This document shows, one piece after another, positions 35,001-41,444 of a stretch of DNA of 64,000 nt. Under the pieces are notes generated by a model. That model was not told the DNA's origin. It made no database searches and saw only the letters and a list, made by a program, of their open reading frames with translations. The position numbers and the translations under genes were made by a program. This DNA is from Nonomuraea thailandensis. GTDB lineage: Bacteria; Actinomycetota; Actinomycetes; Streptosporangiales; Streptosporangiaceae. Within the stretch, counting starts at the first letter, position 1. Each line of letters begins with the position of its first letter. The stretch covers positions 4,857,501 through 4,921,500 of the forward strand of contig NZ_JAMZEB010000002.1 of assembly GCF_024172165.1 (NCBI RefSeq), written 5' to 3'.

Positions 35001-35012
35001 CTGGATGACTGA
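29064..35012 (+). CDS. RHS-repeat secreted protein with unassigned C-terminal domain
   Basis: The product has 1982 residues. A GTG start follows CAGGAG, and a signal peptide (LSRILIILTLLCGGLTAPAL) directs export. About residues 215-560 resemble the SpvB-like cap (GDWQVITGSGNFTYTYDVPL). Roughly from 940 to 1690 run YD/RHS repeats (YDRLGRPLKVTDPNGHT, YDKADRLTTITDPAGNT, YDLAGRKIAMTDPD), which build a hollow beta-cocoon. The RHS core ends at YLNARYYDPSMGRFVSPDPL (about 1690-1710) and DPSGL (about 1733-1737). The following 245 residues are variable: an acidic linker, two hydrophobic stretches (GYATGALGVVIDCESEG and LIPGVGVVFLTLDVLDQFG) and a Cys-rich tail. I recognise no toxin motif there. RHS proteins commonly deliver C-terminal toxins; here no small immunity gene follows. 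Confidence 0.88.
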   Translation: MLSRILIILTLLCGGLTAPALKAPLGDTATRMAPPELDWRAALERSAAPPGSPRVTAIRSAPEVRSTPAPEPKRTELPAATSAEVRLDAKAQRVGPLEVSGAAGTIARVEVLEERPGLPGLLFRISAATRVSVDFAGFAERYGAGYADRLKLVRLPECALTGGCERRRAPSLKDGTDRPVLPSVKSGTKLSAQVPAGLFAVTAGPEGEEGSFKATPLALSGDWQVITGSGNFTYTYDVPLQQAPAGPTPSLSLGYSSGTVDGLVSGKNTQSGPIGLGWGDFADAFIERRYNSCRADGQGSDDLCWKSDNATISLNGRSGELVPLPGTPTKQWRLKDDPRWRIEQLTGAKNGDNDGEHWKVTTPDGVQYFFGRGVNPDVGAETHSAWTVPVFGDDAGEPCNAETPLPWCVQAWRWNLDLVIDPHDNVQQYEYRKEINHYAALNGWPGFEHTEYVRGGALELLKYGKRRAANETEPSARVTFDLDYRCVDLAAGCSQPTAATAASYPDTPVDLMCFTEVCTEHSPTFFTALRYVSLTTQVEVGEEKFADVDRILLSHAFPDPDPNRTGDQKLYLTAIQRKGMSEEERITMPPVTFWPTLLSNRVDTAGGLSAMPHYRVGVVTNETGGQVIVTYGRPHPCPSPIPDPPNWHLNTRNCFPHWHAPDGGAAGFAVFHKYVVTQVEQRDTVGGSPAMITSYKYGDQVGAGFPNAAWHHDRDEFVSNANQTWSEWRGYADMLVTQGGGRTQYRLFRGMNGDRLAGDPFPGPGSRVARTSSLDGTVTNVNDENWLAGGVLDQQELRADGSVEHGTVTGYHAQRTVDAAGPDPLDDAWFVMPSDRVERRRDPAGGALVRSRSQTVYNGLLGTPDKVIEHGWLASAGDERCTVTVPTVNTDRWLLDLPASVTRYGNATCDGPELAREEYAYDGGAFGAAATARGDRTGARVKITSTPTWAPTTTTYDRLGRPLKVTDPNGHTTTTAHTPAIRYPATTTVTDHLGHRTTTTWFRPRQAPKATTDARGARTSFSYDALGRTRTVHRPTEQGGAASYEFGYDLDPDKTRPGVVRTRRLQDTTRYVDSWVLHDSWLRPRQTHVLSPESGKVIVTDTRYEGRGLVAATSQPQALTGTAGAGLLPVPAGGWANDETTAYDELRRPVWQISWTAGAARRSVVTDYTHDSVTTTPHPLAGGVVRTVSDAHGRVTKVEERDGAAWRPTQYGYDKADRLTTITDPAGNTITNTYDLAGRKIAMTDPDMGAWTYGFDAAGNQTRATNAAGTQVHTLYDALDRPAERRRDSPAGALLAKWEYDAAGETGLLDKTTRVEGGSSYVVDVTGYDGRARPTGQTWVFPDASYTVGYGYDAADHPTRITYPAVGGLPAETVTTTYNDVGLASTMTGAAEYVWAALYDDRARSVWNLSGSRSVPFSRVTEYDADQRVKAIKAGGGDTTLQDLRFTYDDTFGDVVDRLTTLNGQSWRECFDHDDRRRLTRAFTTTGTCATGTPGTGAHAYDHAYTFSVDGNLTRRAEGGTPIAYTYPAAGGARPHAPTAVGGDTYTWNANGDLASRTVSGQTQTLAWSPERLLLAAGSSSFVYDADGERLQRRTPAGTTRYIDGHEITGSKAVRTYRFNDTPIAIRTAGGVEFLATDNQGSVQLSVPAGATAAAHVRSYQPYGRPGGTDRTATDRGWIGQIEDASTGLSYLNARYYDPSMGRFVSPDPLFDVARPQTLNPYAYGLNNPTAFSDPSGLIPDACAFGEVKCSFNGKGWINVQPVPSTPDPPPAAQELCAPGSSGNNHPACGPRRERATITGDEDLTVEDLAERVNDGTDTALDVTELGMELCTDSLGCAQITEFVEMTDGIGYATGALGVVIDCESEGWTSQACVKGAILEGGQLIPGVGVVFLTLDVLDQFGLVDPVIDFVQELFTSDGRSPVRTCDSGSRPEYGCTHLPSGGQGEHTGSAGVPPPCEGCAAPQAGPCPVRGCDHNSYNLDD

Positions 35013-35021
35013 TGGCTGGAT

Positions 35022-35051
35022 GGGGGACGTTCGGCAGCCCGAACGTCCCCC
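35022..35051 (+). terminator. Strong hairpin terminator after the RHS gene
   Basis: GGGGGACGTTCGG and CCGAACGTCCCCC form a perfect 13-bp stem with a 4-base loop, starting 10 bp after the RHS stop and followed by a short pyrimidine run. Confidence 0.75.
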
Positions 35052-35085
35052 TCTTCATGGGCTGCCGGACTTTCAGCTCGGTTCA

Positions 35086-35260
35086 TCAGCTCGCCACGGG
35101 CCCGAGCGCGGCCGCCTTGCGCAGCAGCACCGAGCGTTCGCGCTGGTTGGCGCAGAGCCCGGGCGGCCGGCTCCAGCTCGGCGCGCGCTTCCGGCCGCCG
35201 CCCGAGCCGGGTCAGCGGCTCACCGCGCACGCTCGGGACCAGCCGCATGACGACCGCCGC
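35086..35260 (-). pseudogene. C-terminal fragment of an ECF sigma factor (SigJ/DUF6596-like)
   Basis: Reading leftward, VRGEPLTRLGRRPEARAELE and, after one frame change, LCANQRERSVLLRKAAALG with a stop at 35088-35086 match the TPR-like tail of large ECF sigma factors. Nothing of the DNA-binding part remains. It fills most of the gap between the RHS gene and the monooxygenase. Confidence 0.5.
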
Positions 35261-35336
35261 CAGCGCGGCCGGGGCGCCGGTGATTCTCGACGCTGACGGG
35301 ATGTCCATGGTTATCAACAAATCAGATCTAGAAGCG

Positions 35337-35351
35337 CAACAACTTCTGTTG
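35337..35351. promoter_or_regulatory. Inverted repeat upstream of the monooxygenase operon
   Basis: CAACA and TGTTG flank five bases (ACTTC), about 55 bp before the monooxygenase start in an AT-richer patch. It may be a regulator site for the operon. The short arms make it weak evidence. Confidence 0.3.
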
Positions 35352-35404
35352 GACAGGGGTCTGCCCGGCGGGCGAGGATTCCAGTCGAAGTGGAGGTTGT
35401 GGGT

Positions 35405-36688
35405 TTGAGTGAAGAAGTCGAAGTCCTCGTCGTCGGCGCGGGCCAGGCCGGCCTGGCGATGAGCGAGCATCTGACCGACCGCGGAGTGCCGCACCTCGTC
35501 CTGGAACGGCACCGCGTCGCGGAGCGCTGGCGCTCGCAGCGGTGGGACTCCCTGGTGGCGAACGGGCCCGCCTGGCACGACCGTTTCCCCGGCCTGGAGT
35601 TCCTCGACCTCGACCCCGACGCCTTCGCGTCCAAGGAGCAGATCGCGGACTACTTCGTCGCGTACGCGGAGAAGATCGGCGCGCCGATCCGGTGCGGCGT
35701 CGAGGTGACGTCGGTGCGCAAGCACGACGGGCGGCCCGGCTTCCGCGTGGAGACCTCGGACGGCGCCATCGACGCCCGGTTCGTCGTCGCCGCGACAGGA
35801 CCGTTCCAGAAGCCGGTCATCCCGCCGATCGTCCCCGACGGCGCGGTTCCGGTCCAACTGCACTCCATCGACTACCGCAACCCGGCGCAGTTGCCCGACG
35901 GCGCCGTCCTGGTGGTCGGGGCGGGGTCGTCCGGGGTGCAGATCGCGGACGAGCTGCGGCGGTCCGGCAGGCGCGTCTACCTGTCCGTCGGCCCCCACGA
36001 GCGGCCGCCACGCAGCTACCGGGGGCGCGACTTCTGCTGGTGGCTCGGCGTCCTCGGCAAGTGGGACGCCGAGACCCCGCCCCAGGGCGCGGAGCACGTC
36101 ACGATCGCGGTCAGCGGCGCGCGCGGCGGCCACACCGTCGACTTCCGCGACCTGGCCGCCCGGGGCATCCACCTGACCGGCCTGACCGCTTCGTACGACG
36201 GCGGCGTGGTGCGGTTCGCGCCCGACCTCGGCAGGAACATCGCGGCGGGCGACGCCAGCTACCTGGCGCTGCTCGACGAGGCCGACGCCTACGTGACGCG
36301 CAACGGCCTCGACCTGCCCGAGGAGCCGCGGGCCCGCCGCTTCGGGCCCGACCCGGAGTGCGTGACCGACCCGCTGCTCGAACTCGACCTCGCCGCCGCC
36401 GGCGTCACCTCGATCGTCTGGGCCACCGGCTTCGCCACCGACTACGGCTGGCTCCAGGTGGACGCGTTCGACGAGAACGGCAGGCCGCGGCAGCGGCGCG
36501 GCGTGTCGTCGGAGCCGGGCGTCTACTTCCTCGGCCTGCCGTGGCTGTCGCGGCGCGGATCGAGCTTCATCTGGGGCGTCTGGCACGACGCCAGGTACGT
36601 GGCCGACCACATCACCACCCAGCGCGGCTACCTCTCCTACAGGACGGCCGTCGACCTGACCGACAACGCTGTGAAGGCCGCCACGTGA
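35405..36688 (+). CDS. Flavin-containing monooxygenase (CzcO-like)
   Basis: This 427-residue FAD/NADPH protein has the FAD motif VVGAGQAG at residues 9-16 and a second dinucleotide motif, VVGAGSSGVQIA, around residues 172-183. The segment between them ends in the typical VVAATGPFQKPVIPP and LHSIDYRNP, and a late ATGFATDYGWL completes the fold. Such enzymes oxygenate nitrogen, sulfur or ketone groups of small molecules. The TTG at 35405 is chosen because GGAGGT lies exactly seven bases upstream; in-frame GTGs at 35390 and 35399 overlap that site. Its stop overlaps the RidA start (GTGA), so it heads a tightly coupled four-gene operon. Confidence 0.85.
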   Translation: MSEEVEVLVVGAGQAGLAMSEHLTDRGVPHLVLERHRVAERWRSQRWDSLVANGPAWHDRFPGLEFLDLDPDAFASKEQIADYFVAYAEKIGAPIRCGVEVTSVRKHDGRPGFRVETSDGAIDARFVVAATGPFQKPVIPPIVPDGAVPVQLHSIDYRNPAQLPDGAVLVVGAGSSGVQIADELRRSGRRVYLSVGPHERPPRSYRGRDFCWWLGVLGKWDAETPPQGAEHVTIAVSGARGGHTVDFRDLAARGIHLTGLTASYDGGVVRFAPDLGRNIAAGDASYLALLDEADAYVTRNGLDLPEEPRARRFGPDPECVTDPLLELDLAAAGVTSIVWATGFATDYGWLQVDAFDENGRPRQRRGVSSEPGVYFLGLPWLSRRGSSFIWGVWHDARYVADHITTQRGYLSYRTAVDLTDNAVKAAT

Positions 36689-37125
36689 ACGCACCCATCG
36701 TCGCCGGGGGACACACCCGGATCCGCCCGTTCAACACCCGCGACACCTACCCCGAGCAGAACCTCGACAACGACCTGTGCCAGGCCGTGGTCGCAGGCAA
36801 CACCGTCTACGTGCGCGGCCAGATCGGGCAGGATCTCGACACCAGCGAGTCGGTCGGCGTCGGCGACGTCGAGGCCCAGGCGGAGCGGGCGATGGCCAAC
36901 ATCGACCTGCTCCTGAGGGAGGCGGGCGCGCGGATGGAGCACCTGGTCAAGCTGACCGTCTACCTCGTCGACCCGCGCTACCGCGAGCCCGTTTACCGCA
37001 CGATCGGGCGCTGGACCAGAGGCGTGCACCCGATCTCCACCGGCCTGGTCGTCTCGGCGCTGGCCCGCCCCGAGTGGCTGGTCGAGGTCGATGCCATCGC
37101 GGTGATCCCGGAGGGCGGACAGTGA
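36685..37125 (+). CDS. RidA/YjgF-family protein
   Basis: The product has 146 residues with the trimeric RidA fold: LCQAVVAGNTVYVRGQIGQD, ERAMANIDLLLREAGARMEH, LVKLTVYLVDPRYREPVY and a final ALARPEWLVEVDAIAVIP with the conserved Arg near the active site. RidA proteins hydrolyse reactive enamine or imine intermediates or related compounds. Between a flavin monooxygenase and hydrolases it could process an imine released after N-oxidation. The GTG start overlaps the monooxygenase stop, and its own stop overlaps the next start. It is longer at the N-terminus (about 20 residues) than classic RidA. Confidence 0.88.
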   Translation: MNAPIVAGGHTRIRPFNTRDTYPEQNLDNDLCQAVVAGNTVYVRGQIGQDLDTSESVGVGDVEAQAERAMANIDLLLREAGARMEHLVKLTVYLVDPRYREPVYRTIGRWTRGVHPISTGLVVSALARPEWLVEVDAIAVIPEGGQ

Positions 37126-37790
37126 CGTTCTCGATCCTGGCCGTGGACGGCGACGGCGCCGTCGGGATGGCCGTCACCTCCTCCAGCCCGGCCGTGGCGG
37201 CCCGCTGCGTCCACCTGCGGGCCGGCGTCGGAGGCGCCGCCTCGCAGAACGTCACCGACCCGCGTCTCGGCACGGAGCTCCTGGACGCCCTGGAGGCCGG
37301 CGCGAGTGCCCGCGACGCGCTGGACGGCGTGGTGCGCGGGCGCGAGCTGATCGAGTACCGGCAGCTCACCGTCCTCACGCTGAACGGCGCGGCCGCCACG
37401 TTCTCCGGCGCCAGGACCCTCGGCGTGCACCACGCGCAGGCCGGATCAGGCGTCGTCGCCGCGGGCAACATGCTCGCGGGCACCGGCGTGGTGGACGCGG
37501 TCGTCGAAGGCTTCGAACGCTCGGCGGGGGAGCTGGAGGAGCGGCTGCTCGCCGGGCTCGCCGCCGGGCTGGCGGCCGGAGGAGAGGCGGGCCCCGTGCA
37601 CTCGGCAGGGCTGGCGGTCGTCAGGACGGTTCCGTGGCGCGAGACGGACCTGCGGGTCGACTGGAGCGACGACCCCGTCGGCGAGCTGGGCGGGCTGCTG
37701 GAGCTGTGGCTGCCGCAGCGCGACGACTACGTCACCCGCGGCCTCGACCCGACCGCCGCGCCGTCGTACGGCGTGCCGGGGGACGAGTGA
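37122..37790 (+). CDS. DUF1028 family protein (Ntn-hydrolase-like)
   Basis: This 222-residue protein begins VTFSILAVDGDGAVGMAVTS, with the typical DUF1028 continuation AVAARCVHLRAGVGGAASQN and NMLAGTGVVDAVVEGFE. The family has an Ntn-hydrolase-type fold, but the reaction is not established to my knowledge. Translational coupling to RidA (GTGA) and to the M20 hydrolase (1 bp apart) ties its role to the same pathway, perhaps amide-bond cleavage. The C-terminal extension (LGGLLELWLPQRDDYVTRGL) is the often-seen DUF1028 tail. Confidence 0.85.
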   Translation: MTFSILAVDGDGAVGMAVTSSSPAVAARCVHLRAGVGGAASQNVTDPRLGTELLDALEAGASARDALDGVVRGRELIEYRQLTVLTLNGAAATFSGARTLGVHHAQAGSGVVAAGNMLAGTGVVDAVVEGFERSAGELEERLLAGLAAGLAAGGEAGPVHSAGLAVVRTVPWRETDLRVDWSDDPVGELGGLLELWLPQRDDYVTRGLDPTAAPSYGVPGDE

Positions 37791-37791
37791 C

Positions 37792-38922
37792 ATGACGGCC
37801 GCGGACAAGGAACGCGTGGCGCAGTCGATCTCCGCCGACGCCGGGCGGCTGATCGGGCTGTCCGAGCGGCTGCACGCCCATCCGGAGACTGCCTGGCAGG
37901 AGCACCGGTCGGCGCGCTGGGTGGCCGAGACGCTCGACGAGGCCGGTTTCACCGTCACCCCGGCCTACCTCGGGCTCGACACCGCCTTCCACGCGACGTA
38001 CGGCAGCGGGCCCTTCCGCCTCGGGCTGTGCGCCGAGTACGACGCCCTGCCCGGCCTCGGGCACGCCTGCGGGCACAACCTGATCGCGGCCATCACCGCC
38101 GGCGCGGCCCGCGCCCTCGCGCCGCTCGCCGACACGGCCGGACTGACGATCGAGGTCTACGGCACCCCCGCCGAAGAGGGCGGCGGAGGGAAGATCGAGC
38201 TGCTGGAACGCGGGGCGTTCGCCGGGCTGGACCTGGCGATGATGGCGCACCCGGCCCCCGTGGACGTCGCGGAGGCGGAGGCGTTCGCGGTCTCGCACTC
38301 CCACGTCTCCTTCCGCGGCCGGGCCGCCCACGCCGCCGCCTACCCCGAGCAGGGCGTCAACGCCGCCGACGCGTTCACCATCGCCCAGGTCGCGATCGGG
38401 CTGCTGCGCCAGCAACTGCCGCGCACCGTCCGCGTCCACGGGGTGATGACCAACGGCGGCGAGGCCCCGAACGCGATCCCGGCCCGCACCGAGGGGAGAT
38501 GGTACGTCCGCGCCGGCAGCCTGGCGCGGCTGGCCGAGACGGAGGAGAAGGTGTGGCGGTGCTTCGAGGCCGGCGCCCTGGCCACCGGCTGCGAGCTCGA
38601 CATCACCCCGGAGAGCAAGCCGTACGCGGAGTTCCGCAACGACGAACGGGCGCTGCTCGCCTACCGGCGCAACGCGGAACGGCTGGGCCGCCGCTTCGAC
38701 GACGGCTCCCCGGCCCGGCGGATGAACCGGGCCTCCACCGACATGGGGAACGTGTCGCAACTGGTGCCCGCGATCCACCCCTACGTCGGCATCGGGTCGC
38801 TCCCGGCGCTGAACCACCAGCCGGAGTTCGCCGCCCACTGCGTCGGCGGCGACGCCGGGAAGGCGCTGCTCGACGCGGCGACCGCGCTCGCCTGGACGGC
38901 GCTGGACGTCGCCGCGGGCTGA
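37792..38922 (+). CDS. M20-family metallo-amidohydrolase (AbgB-like)
   Basis: The product has 376 residues. It resembles amidases that remove acyl groups from N-acyl amino acids or aminobenzoyl-glutamate. Metal-binding signatures are LCAEYDALPGLGHACGHN (His95 region) and YGTPAEEGGGGK (Glu pair), with a dimerisation domain including FRGRAAHAAAYPEQGVNAAD and a C-terminal NHQPEFAAHC segment. Cytoplasmic, with probably two Zn/Mn ions. It closes the four-gene coupled operon before the LysR gene. The predicted substrate is an N-acyl or N-carbamoyl compound related to the monooxygenase substrate. Confidence 0.9.
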   Translation: MTAADKERVAQSISADAGRLIGLSERLHAHPETAWQEHRSARWVAETLDEAGFTVTPAYLGLDTAFHATYGSGPFRLGLCAEYDALPGLGHACGHNLIAAITAGAARALAPLADTAGLTIEVYGTPAEEGGGGKIELLERGAFAGLDLAMMAHPAPVDVAEAEAFAVSHSHVSFRGRAAHAAAYPEQGVNAADAFTIAQVAIGLLRQQLPRTVRVHGVMTNGGEAPNAIPARTEGRWYVRAGSLARLAETEEKVWRCFEAGALATGCELDITPESKPYAEFRNDERALLAYRRNAERLGRRFDDGSPARRMNRASTDMGNVSQLVPAIHPYVGIGSLPALNHQPEFAAHCVGGDAGKALLDAATALAWTALDVAAG

Positions 38923-38988
38923 CACCGTCGCCCCTGGTATCGTGCCTGTTCAGGCTAGCCGCTGGGCCGAGTGCAGGAGGAGGGCAGC

Positions 38989-39903
38989 GTGAAGGCCCCC
39001 TCGTTCACCCTGGTGCAGCTCCGCTACTTCGCGGCCGCGGCCGAGCTGGGCAGCATGACGGCCGCCGCCCGCGAGCTGGTCGTCTCCCAGTCGGCCGTCT
39101 CCACCGCGGTCGCGCAGCTGGAGAAGGAACTCGGCGTTCAGCTCCTGCTGCGCCATCACGCGCGCGGCCTGGCGCTGACCCCCGCCGGCCGGGCCTTCTA
39201 CACCGAGCTGCGCGGATTTCTCGCGCACAGCCAGGAGCTGGCCGACAGCGCCGCGAATGCGGGCAGAGAACTGGTAGGCGCGCTTATCGTGGGCTGTTTC
39301 GACACGCTCGCGCCTTTCTGGCTGCCGCATCTCGTCGCGAAGTACGGGGCGCAACATCCGGCCGTGAGCATGGAGGTTCTGGAAGCCCCGCACGCCGCCC
39401 TGAAACAGAATCTCCGATCGGGCGCCTGCGAAGCCGCGTTGATGTACGCCTACGAACTCGGCGAGGACTTCGAAACCACCCGGGTCGCTTCCGCGCCCCC
39501 GTACCTGCTGCTCCCGCCCGGTCATCGACTGGCGCACAGAAAGCGCATCCACCTCGCCGAGCTGGCCGAGGATCCGGTGGTGATGCTGGAGCTGCCGCAC
39601 ACCTCCGCCTACTTCCACTCGCTCTTCCAGGAAGTCGGCGTCGAGCCGCGCGTGCGGCACCGCACCGCCGGCTACGAGACGGTGCGGTCGATGGTCGCCG
39701 CAGGCCACGGCTACGCGATCCTCAACCAGCGGCCCGCCCACGGCTACACCTACGGCGGCGGGGCGCTGGTGACGGTCGCCCTGGCCGACGACTTCCCGGC
39801 GCTCGACGTCGTGGCGGTGCGGATGAGACAGGCCCGGCTCACCCGTAAGGCGGAGGCTTTTGTAGAGGTCTGCCGTGAAGTGGGAGCCTCGCTTACCGGA
39901 TGA
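38989..39903 (+). CDS. LysR-family transcription regulator
   Basis: A 304-residue LTTR with an N-terminal winged helix (FTLVQLRYFAAAAELGSMTA, then ELVVSQSAVSTAVAQLEKEL) and a two-lobed effector domain (ALIVGCFDTLAPFWLPHLVA). The GTG at 38989 is preferred because GGAGGAGGG precedes it; the upstream in-frame GTG at 38971 overlaps that site. It lies between the monooxygenase operon and the permease/dehydrogenase operon on the same strand and probably activates one or both in response to the substrate. A candidate binding site lies just downstream at 39923. Confidence 0.9.
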   Translation: MKAPSFTLVQLRYFAAAAELGSMTAAARELVVSQSAVSTAVAQLEKELGVQLLLRHHARGLALTPAGRAFYTELRGFLAHSQELADSAANAGRELVGALIVGCFDTLAPFWLPHLVAKYGAQHPAVSMEVLEAPHAALKQNLRSGACEAALMYAYELGEDFETTRVASAPPYLLLPPGHRLAHRKRIHLAELAEDPVVMLELPHTSAYFHSLFQEVGVEPRVRHRTAGYETVRSMVAAGHGYAILNQRPAHGYTYGGGALVTVALADDFPALDVVAVRMRQARLTRKAEAFVEVCREVGASLTG

Positions 39904-39922
39904 ATGGTGTCGGGGGTGTTAC

Positions 39923-39943
39923 TGCATCGAATTCCTTGATGCA
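39923..39943. promoter_or_regulatory. Candidate LysR binding site before the NCS1 permease operon
   Basis: TGCATC and GATGCA form perfect arms around nine bases (GAATTCCTT), about 83 bp upstream of the permease start. The T-rich, dyad form and position fit an LTTR activation site. Confidence 0.5.
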
Positions 39944-40025
39944 AGTGATCGGTTTCTCGCGTTAGACAGATGGCTCGCCGTTGGCACAGGGTGTACTTGG
40001 TCACTGTGCTGCACGAGGAGAGTTG

Positions 40026-41444
40026 ATGAGCACTCCAGCGCCCTCCCATGAGGCTCTTGAAATCCGGACGATCGAACATATCCCGATCGCGGAACGGCAT
40101 GGCCGGGCGTCGCAGTTGTTCACCATCTGGTTCGGGTCGAACATCATGCTGCTGACCATCGCGACCGGCCTGCTGGGCACGCTCGTCTACGGGCTGTCGA
40201 TCCCGTGGGCGATCGCCGCGCTGGTGCTCGGCAACCTCGCGGGCGGCGTCGTGATGGCGTTGCACGCGGCGCAGGGCCCCCAGATGGGCGTGCCGCAGAT
40301 GTTGCAGACCAGGGCCCAGTTCGGCTCGCAGGGGTCGTTGCTGGTCGTGGTCATCGTGGTCGCCATGTACACGGCGTTCTTCGCCTCGAACATGGTGCTG
40401 GGCGGCCAGGGCCTGTCGAACCTGACGGGGCTGGACGAGACCCTGGCCATCACGGTCATCGGGGCCATCTCCGCCGCCGGCGCCATCTTCGGGTACAAGA
40501 TCATCCACGCGATGGCCGGCGTGATGTCCGTGGTGGCCGGAAGCCTGCTCGTGCTGGCGTTCGTCATGCTGCTGGCCTTCGTGGACCTCCCCGCGGCCAC
40601 CTGGTCGTCGGGCGGGTTCGGCTGGGCGGGCTTCATGGGCACGGTGTCGCTGGCCGCGCTCTGGCAGATCGCCTACGCGCCCTACGTGTCCGACTACACC
40701 CGCTACCTGCCGCGCGACACCGGCGTGCGCGCCGCGTTCTGGGCCACCTACGCAGGCAGCACGCTCGGCTCGATCATCCCGATGATCTTCGGCGCCGTCC
40801 TGGGCGCCGCGTTCCCCGCGCTCGACACCGTCGGCGCCGTGCGGGCGGGCGCCGGGCCCGCGGGCGCGGTCGTCCTGCTCGTCTTCGTGGTCGGCATCGT
40901 CACGACCAACACGATGAACCTCTACTGCGGGGCGCTGTCCGTCCTGACCATCGGCCAGACGCTGCGGTCGAGATGGCAGCCGCAGGCCAAGGCGCGGTCG
41001 GTCGTGGTGGTCGCCCTGTTCGTCGTCGCCCTCGGCCTGGCGCAGCTCGGCAAGGGCGACTTCCTCACCAACTTCGTGAACTTCATGTTGCTGCTGCTGT
41101 GCGCGCTGGTGCCGTGGACGGCGGTGAACCTGGTCGACTACTACCTCGTCCGGCACGGCGAGTACGACATCTCCGCGCTGTTCCGCGCGGACGGCGGCGT
41201 CTACGGCCGCTACAACGTCCCGGCGATCGGCTGCTACGTGATCGGCATCGCCGTGCAGATCCCGTTCCTGTCCAACGCGCTGTACGTCGGGCCGCTGGCC
41301 GAGGCCCTGCACGGCGTGGACGTCTCATGGATCGCCGGGCTGGCCATCATCAGCCCTCTCTACTACTTCTGGGTTCGTGGCCTGCGCCGCTCCTCGGGCG
41401 CGCGAGCCACGACCCCCGACCTCGCGGAGGCCGAAGGCGTATGA
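40026..41444 (+). CDS. NCS1-family permease (first copy)
   Basis: This 472-residue inner-membrane transporter has about 12 hydrophobic segments and belongs to the nucleobase:cation symporter-1 family. NCS1 marks include FTIWFGSNIMLLTIATG, ALHAAQGPQMGVPQMLQTRAQ and the loop QIAYAPYVSDYTRYLP. Related proteins import cytosine, allantoin, hydantoins or other small nitrogen compounds with a cation. The ATG at 40026 follows GAGGAGAG. The aldehyde dehydrogenase start overlaps its stop (ATGA), so the transported compound or its product should be an aldehyde precursor. It shares family features with the second permease at 47233. Confidence 0.9.
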   Translation: MSTPAPSHEALEIRTIEHIPIAERHGRASQLFTIWFGSNIMLLTIATGLLGTLVYGLSIPWAIAALVLGNLAGGVVMALHAAQGPQMGVPQMLQTRAQFGSQGSLLVVVIVVAMYTAFFASNMVLGGQGLSNLTGLDETLAITVIGAISAAGAIFGYKIIHAMAGVMSVVAGSLLVLAFVMLLAFVDLPAATWSSGGFGWAGFMGTVSLAALWQIAYAPYVSDYTRYLPRDTGVRAAFWATYAGSTLGSIIPMIFGAVLGAAFPALDTVGAVRAGAGPAGAVVLLVFVVGIVTTNTMNLYCGALSVLTIGQTLRSRWQPQAKARSVVVVALFVVALGLAQLGKGDFLTNFVNFMLLLLCALVPWTAVNLVDYYLVRHGEYDISALFRADGGVYGRYNVPAIGCYVIGIAVQIPFLSNALYVGPLAEALHGVDVSWIAGLAIISPLYYFWVRGLRRSSGARATTPDLAEAEGV

